Source: Ashinkailepas kermadecensis
Lineage: Eukaryota > Arthropoda > Thecostraca > Neolepadidae
Direction: 5' to 3'
Length of the DNA stretch: 64,000 nucleotides
NCBI GenBank assembly: GCA_034440615.1
Contig: JAOTOM010003978.1
Coordinates: 62,001-126,000 of the forward strand
Each line of letters starts with the position of its first letter. Within the stretch, counting starts at the first letter, position 1. The notes beneath the pieces were generated by a model, which was given only the letters and a program-made list of their open reading frames with translations, did no database searches and had not been told where the DNA came from. Positions 58,771-64,000 of this stretch are shown in pieces. Both the position numbers and the translations under genes were made by a program.

Positions 58771-59819
58771 TTGCCTATCGGCCAGCTCGATTGCGCCGCG
58801 CCCGCCCGTGCGCCGCACGTGTGCCCGACCTATCACCACACCACCGGTGTCGACACACACGCCGCACTTGCTGCAGCGCGGCGCCGCGGCGTCATTCCGG
58901 CGCGTAACACTCGCGCCACGAGCATACGGCGGTGAATGGGGGCCGTGCCGAGCAGCCATCCGTGCAGACCGGCGTGCCTTCCTTCTGCCAGCGGGCGGGG
59001 GTGTGGCCAACAGCGAGGGTTTAATTCTCGTAATTTGCACGTTGTGTCGATAAATTATCACCGCTCGTGAAGAGCTCGTGAACTGATAATTTAGGGCTGA
59101 CATGAATACGAAGAAGGAAGACGGCTGGATTGGTAAAGGGCAGCGGGATGTGCAGACCTGATCGCGGCACTGACACCGTCGGTTCGAGTTCTCGTAATAA
59201 TTTCCTAGTCGTCAGCGTTTCGCTTGTTCGTTCCGACAAACATCGTGATCAACTCGTTTCGTTTTGTTCGCTTGCCACTTCTTCAAATGTAATTATAACT
59301 CGATACGTAGCATTGGTGTATCGTTCGGTCGTTGATCGTTGATCGATCGATACGTGGTCCTCAGAATCAAGCCAACAACAAGCGTCAACATTTTGGTCCT
59401 CCGGCCCGAATCGTTGGAATCCTCCAGCGCTTAGCGTAGCGTTGCATGACGACACCTGTTACGCATCTCATAAAACGCCCCGTTTCCCGATCAGATCCCC
59501 ACACTTTGTCGGGGGGGGGGGGGGAGGATGGGCTGATAAAGACCCATCTCTAACTTCAAAACTAAACGGTGCATGCACGCGAATCGGATAGCATTGGAAA
59601 GCACTCGATGAGTAGAGCTCGAAAATGACTTCACTTTTTTAAAGGTGAAATAACCTTGAAGCTAAACATGGTGGTTTTCACAAAACAATTGACTTCTCAC
59701 ACACAATTGATATCTCCATTTCTAGTACAGACACAGAGTTAAAACGCACGCCATTTGAGAGCTAATTACACAGCAAATGTTCCTAAAATAGTCACATTGG
59801 TCCATCATGAGCGCCAAAA

Positions 59820-60480
59820 TTGGTGGTGACCTTAGGTCACTGATCTGACCTCAAACAAGTCCAATACATACGTGCTGTAAGCATTGCCAAATTGTAATCA
59901 TGTGATATCTTCATTTCAATATATTTTCACATGTATGAGCTCAAAAAGACTTAAATGTTGTTATAGGACAATGGCCTAGGATAAACTTGGCCGTGACTAT
60001 GATTGGTACTTTTGGTTCCATTCGGTAATTTAGGTCGTGCAATGCAAGTTTGATTCTATTTAGGCCATGCAAACTCGAAATAAACCATAGGAACATGAGC
60101 GTTTATATATATTTTCCCCACTCAGCGTACTTTATGTTGACCTGACCTCAGGTCACTAGACGGAGGTCAATCAAATTGAATAAAAAAATATTATCGTATG
60201 TCTTCACGCACATCAAGGGAAAATCCGGTTAGACGTACATGCTTATTACAAAAATAGGAAAACTAGTCGAAAATTGGCCACGACCCCATGTCATTGACCT
60301 GACATCCCGGAAAAAAACGAGATGCACGGTCTTAGGCACTGCCTAATGGTACTCGCCTACCAAGTTTTATTTCAATATCTCTTCATTTAGATGAGCTATC
60401 GATCCTGAAACATTTTTGCGCGTGGTCCTCTTTGACCTGCGCTGGGTCGACGACCTCACATGATCCGAGGTTGAAACTTG
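59820..60480. promoter_or_regulatory. Cluster of AGGTCA/TGACCT half-sites
   Basis: TGACCTTAGGTCACTGATCT near 59827, TGACCTGACCTCAGGTCA at 60138-60155, GGAGGTCAAT near 60163, TTGACCTGACATC near 60295 and TTTGACCTGCGC near 60430. TGACCT is the nuclear-receptor half-site. The region looks like an AT-rich noncoding dispersed repeat in which TGACCTNNN recurs, so the motif density may reflect repeat ancestry and not regulation. Confidence 0.25.
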
Positions 60481-60871
60481 AAACTTCCACATCAGATGCA
60501 AACAAAAATGAAGAAAAGGGTGCTGAAAATTTCGCGGCGATGCGCCCCGCCGTATTTTCTCCATTTCTGAAAAACCTTCGGGGCGTAAAAAGACCCCCCT
60601 CCCCCGAGGGTTAAGATGTTCGTCGCGGACGTGGCGGTCGATGACCGTCCGCGACGTGATGCAACCTCAGCCGACACTCGGGCGTACGCAAAAGCCAATC
60701 GAAACACCATCCACAACACCAAACGCGCTCAACGAGCATCACGTGTCTATCAACAGGTCTGGCCACGGCGGTCGCAGCGTGTCAGCACCCGGCGCGCCCG
60801 GCTGGGCTGGACCTGGCTGCCGCGCGTGACCACCAGCACCTCCACAGTGCAGCTAATCGGCACCGGCACAC

Positions 60872-60955
60872 TGCACGCAATACCGCCTGTGATGAAGCCG
60901 TCAGCATCTGCCGAAGAGCGCGGCTGTGTTGCGAAAAGTGCCCCCAGGTCTCGGT
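60872..60955 (-). other. Weak candidate for an N-terminal exon of the GABA-B-like gene
   Basis: On the minus strand an open stretch reads LGALFATQ, ADGFITGGIAC and then a GT donor after one base of the next codon (A|GTGTGCC). This phase matches the two-base start of exon A. GABBR1 has IGALFPMS followed by GGWPGGQAC just before the helix encoded by exon A, so the GALF and GG-x-AC coincidences are suggestive. No convincing acceptor or pyrimidine tract was found, and the joined loop would be two residues short relative to GABBR1. Chance similarity is quite possible. Confidence 0.2.
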
Positions 60956-62099
60956 CGCACATTACTCGACGTGGTAAATCACGGCCGCTCACTGCCGGAT
61001 GGTGGGTGAGTCACTGGACACTGGATTGCCTGGCAGTCCACAAGCGGCTGACGCCCCGCCGACCGAGAACTCCGCCGCGCTGGCACACCACCGAGCCGAT
61101 CGCACTCTTGTGCCGGCCGGCAGGTCGAATTTGCACCTCCGCAGTTCCAATATTTATCAACGGATGAAAACAAAAATGAATACGATGCACTTTTCAGTTT
61201 GCCACACGCTCACGATATTTAATTGCAACATCCCTACCCGTTTATGATATATTTTCGAAAGCATTTCGAAAGTGGGCGGATTCCCCCTGCCTCCAGTGCC
61301 CGCGTTTTAGTTGTTTCGGGCGGAGCCTCTCATGTTTTGTACACATATCTCGTGTATAGAAAAGGATGGACCGCCAACCTGTATTTTGCTGGAATATTAT
61401 CAAATCACTGAATTTGTTAATGGCACCTACAACTGGCTCTATTACGTAACTTTTACATGACCTAGGATGACCACAACCTTACTATTCCTTGACAAAAATA
61501 ACGAAGTGTTTACTTTAGGTTAATGGAAGGTTTCGCCAGCTACTTTTAATTGACCATCTCATGACGAAAATGGCCAATGCTGAGGTGAGTATCATGCCAA
61601 TCGCTAATATAAAACTCCTCCAATACTGGCATCCATATCTGCGAATATGAATGAGTTCATAACATACGCACTGAATTCGTATTATATTTAATCACTCTGT
61701 ATCCTGGTGACTATTAATTCCACGGAAACGCTGAAATAAGTGTCCGTCAAACTAACTCCGGGCGGCTTTCATTTGCAATGTCAATTGTTGATGAAAAATT
61801 ACAGACCTTAAATAGTAATATTTGATTTCGGTTAACATTTCGTATCCATCGGGTATTTACCCACGCCGCCCCAGCGCTCGGCTACGCCAAATACGTATCA
61901 ATGCATAATAAATGAACTTGATATGCATCGCAGTTAAGAAGTTCTTCCCGAACCACGTTGTGTGCAGCATTAAATTCACAGTGCAAGCATTCAGAAACCG
62001 CAATGACACACAAAAATGTTTAGACAAGAGTGCACACGCGTTCTACATCAACCGCTGAGATCGTGTCGGCGCTCGCTAAAGGTTTTCGGCCCCATGTGG

Positions 62100-63060
62100 C
62101 GGCGTAGTCCTAATTTGTCACAGCACATGGATGATTTCCCTATATGGCAGCCGGCTCATCGCGGGTGGCAGCCCACGCCGTCAATTGCGAAAAATGGCAC
62201 ACCATGCAATCAATCTCTGTGGATTCGAAGTGCACGACGCCTAAACAGTAAACAAAAAAAGGAGTCTACTTGGATCGCCGCCTCAACTACCACCCGCGCA
62301 TGCACGACACGGTCGGAAAAAGGCACCGGTGTCCTCATTACGCCCAGTTGCACCAGACACGTAATGCCGAGGTCACACTGACAATCATTGCACAGGCACT
62401 GGTGTTATCTATAGTGCGCCACTGCATGAGAATGTCCGGTTCAAGTGGCGCAGCGCAAATCCGCCGAGTGAAAAAGATGATCAACTTGTGTGCGCGAGTA
62501 GTCAGCGGTAGGAAACGGCTCGACGGTACGTCTCACGTGATCCAGCAGGTGGGATGGCTTCGTGCAGTGGCGCAGCCAGGATTTTTACAAAGGGGAGCCG
62601 ACCCACAACAAAACATGATGAAATAGAAAAAGCTTGCGGTGCGCGAAGCGCGCAGAGAAATTAAGGTTTGACGTGGAGAAAATCTCAAAGGTTATCATTT
62701 CATATAGTGCATTTTCGGGTGCTAAGGGAGGGGCGGGCCCCCGGCCCTCCTTGGCTGCGCCTCTGGCTTCGTGTGACCGAACTCGTGAATTAACACACTG
62801 TGAGGATAGTACACATAGCAGGAGATCATAACGGGCCACCCCGAACGCATTTAAAGCACCGGTGGTCAACAGGCACACCAGCCACCCGAACACGACACGA
62901 GACGCGCCGACAAAATCACGCTGACTCGGATTCGTGCTGAGGCTGGTCGGCGACGGCTGTACAGCAGAGGGACACAGGCGCTGAACGACCTCCATGCCGA
63001 TCAGCATGCGTCAGCATTTCGCGCTACCCTCGAACGTACGACACTATCGCGTCGTCAGTG
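62100..63060 (+). mobile_element. LINE reverse transcriptase 3' end, split by a MITE
   Basis: Forward frames give a degenerate active-site region (M-D-D-F near 62128), then VYLDRRLNYHPRMHD (about 62270), ALVLSIVRHCMRMSGSSGAA and INLCARVVSGRKRLDG with VIQQVGWL to 62560. After the inserted MITE (62565-62765) the frame resumes with RVTELVN, HTVRIVHIA, and further on ITLTRIRAEAGRRRLYSRGT and ALNDLHADQHASAFRATLER to about 63050. This is the thumb and C-terminal region of a CR1/Jockey-type LINE without RNase H. Several stops and frame shifts make it inactive. It lies upstream of the last recognised receptor exon. Confidence 0.85.
62565..62765. mobile_element. hAT-type MITE (201 bp) nested in the LINE
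   Basis: Ends are imperfect inverted repeats: CAGTGGCGCAGCCAGG at the left, and the complement of the right end reads CAGAGGCGCAGCCAAGG. The flanking octamer GCTTCGTG occurs at 62557-62564 and 62766-62773 as a perfect target duplication. Eight-base duplications and CAG-starting termini are hallmarks of the hAT superfamily. No transposase is encoded, so it would depend on a partner in trans. Removing the insert and one octamer restores collinearity of the surrounding LINE frame, which confirms the boundaries. Confidence 0.9.
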
Positions 63061-64000
63061 CTGTGCACGTGCAGCACGTTGTCAGTGACGTGCACGTGCG
63101 GCACGTGCGTCCTGCCACGATATCACCGCACCGCGTCGTGTCCGAGGTCTGTCGAGCGTTGCGTGCCATGAAATTTCATATTTAATTGCTTCCGGTTTGA
63201 ACTATTTTGGCGTGCACTTGAGAAAAGTCCTCGTCGACATAGACCCGGTGCGAATACATTTGAAGTTTGAAGGATCTAGGTCCCGGATGCGCCCCCCCCC
63301 CCCCACCCATCCCGAGCTATGGGGCTCCGACTCGGTGCGGCTCCCGGCCAACGTCTAGCTCCGACGTATATGGCCGGCCGAATATGGCCGGCATGTATGT
63401 CCGCCCATCGTGCAGTGCTCGTCTCCCCGACGAAAGTGAACCAGCGTACTCTGAAACTGCCCGTGGGGCCGCACTTCATTACACGCCTAGTGCATTCTGA
63501 CATCCTACTCAGGGCCCCATCCGCAGTGCGGGCCCAGACACCCCGAGGGCAAACGTCATGTGCCTGGATTCGCCCCTGGTCGACTGCGCGCCATCGGTAC
63601 CGCCAACACGCGACACGAGTAAACACCAGATAGCGAGCTTCACATATTTTGGCACGGTGCGGGCAGTAAGCACCACTGCGGTACGCTTGTTTGGGGCGGC
63701 TGGTCGACGCCCACCGCTGACCGACAGATCAGCTGATACCGCACAACAGCTGACTGACACATCACCCGATATGACAACAGCTGACGAGATAAGCATTCGC
63801 GCGGCGACCGCGTTGCGTCGGCAGTGTGCGGCGTCCGTCACTATGGCAACAACACGCACCTGTTCAGCGCTAGTCGTCAGGTTAACGCAACCGGTAAATC
63901 GAAAGACATGAAGGCAATGCTGCCCCGCACAAAGTAGGTAGAAGTATTGTGGATGTGCAGGGCACATGGCAACTGCAAATCATTCCCAATTCATAATCGG
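63061..64000. other. Right end: no gene recognised
   Basis: Holds ACGTGCACGTGC-type palindromes at 63063-63105, a C14 run at 63291-63304 and a possible DNA-transposon terminus near 63560-63580 (complement CCAGGGGCGAATCCAGGCAC). A 117-codon plus-strand frame at 63558-63911 and its minus-strand shadow are unassigned. Confidence 0.5.

Larger units (their letters stand above)
58771..62099. other. Upstream region: nothing firm apart from half-site cluster and weak exon candidate
   Basis: 58771-59500 is CpG-rich then mixed. 59511-59524 is a G14 run. 59560-60480 is AT-rich noncoding repeat-like sequence with TGACCT motifs. 60600-61150 is CpG-rich and carries the weak exon candidate. 61180-62030 is AT-rich with no features. 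Confidence 0.5.

Overview
This is a eukaryotic genomic window. The organism is most likely an invertebrate, probably an arthropod. That rests on an intron-rich gene of animal neurotransmitter-receptor type, several degenerate non-LTR retrotransposons, a tRNA-derived SINE family and very heavy micro- and minisatellite content. Lineage below phylum cannot be read from the sequence. There are no operons, no CRISPR array and no free-standing rRNA or tRNA gene. Almost all long open reading frames are by-products of tandem repeats whose period is a multiple of three.

The one real cellular gene recognised is on the minus strand and spans at least 2495-52969. It encodes part of a class C GPCR of the GABA-B receptor type. 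Five exons (52805-52969, 51287-51440, 28775-28949, 11004-11117, 2495-2587) have canonical AG/GT borders and matching phases. Joined, they encode about 234 residues of the Venus-flytrap ligand-binding domain, collinear with mammalian GABBR1. Introns are 1.4, 22.3, 17.7 and 8.4 kb. The remaining lobe-2 and seven-helix exons must lie left of position 1. N-terminal exons lie right of 52969, with two weak candidates near 56.5 and 60.9 kb. Positions equivalent to known GABA contacts are only partly kept, so the receptor may be an orphan, a non-binding subunit or ligand-shifted.

The introns are filled with mobile and repeated DNA. Identified elements are a decayed CR1-like LINE (26.3-28.5 kb, +), a decayed RNase H-bearing LINE (38.3-39.45 kb, -), a younger RNase H-bearing LINE 3' end (42.7-43.6 kb, -) and a LINE C-terminus (62.1-63.06 kb, +). 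The last is interrupted by a 201-bp hAT-type MITE with a perfect 8-bp target duplication. A tRNA-derived SINE is present with a perfect 15-bp target duplication, and very short 3' fragments of the same family are scattered about. Other structures are a 0.3-kb foldback MITE (16.0-16.3 kb), a 140-bp near-perfect hairpin (40.05-40.19 kb), a ~410-bp inverted-repeat pair (43.8/45.3 kb), and an inverted pair of an element carrying an internal 21-bp minisatellite (17.7-18.2 and 20.0-22.7 kb).

Tandem arrays include units of 38, 85, 112, 21, 36, 33, ~44 and 53 bp, (GGGTC)n, and long (AG)n/(AGAGAC)n tracts. The most unusual pattern is that three of the five exons have their 5' splice donor region duplicated or expanded as tandem repeats immediately inside the downstream intron. 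Possible regulatory structures are five CRE-like octamers spaced about 33 bp apart (33.6-33.7 kb), five CCAATCAG boxes spaced about 34 bp apart in a CpG-rich segment (56.9-57.0 kb), and a cluster of AGGTCA half-sites (59.8-60.5 kb).
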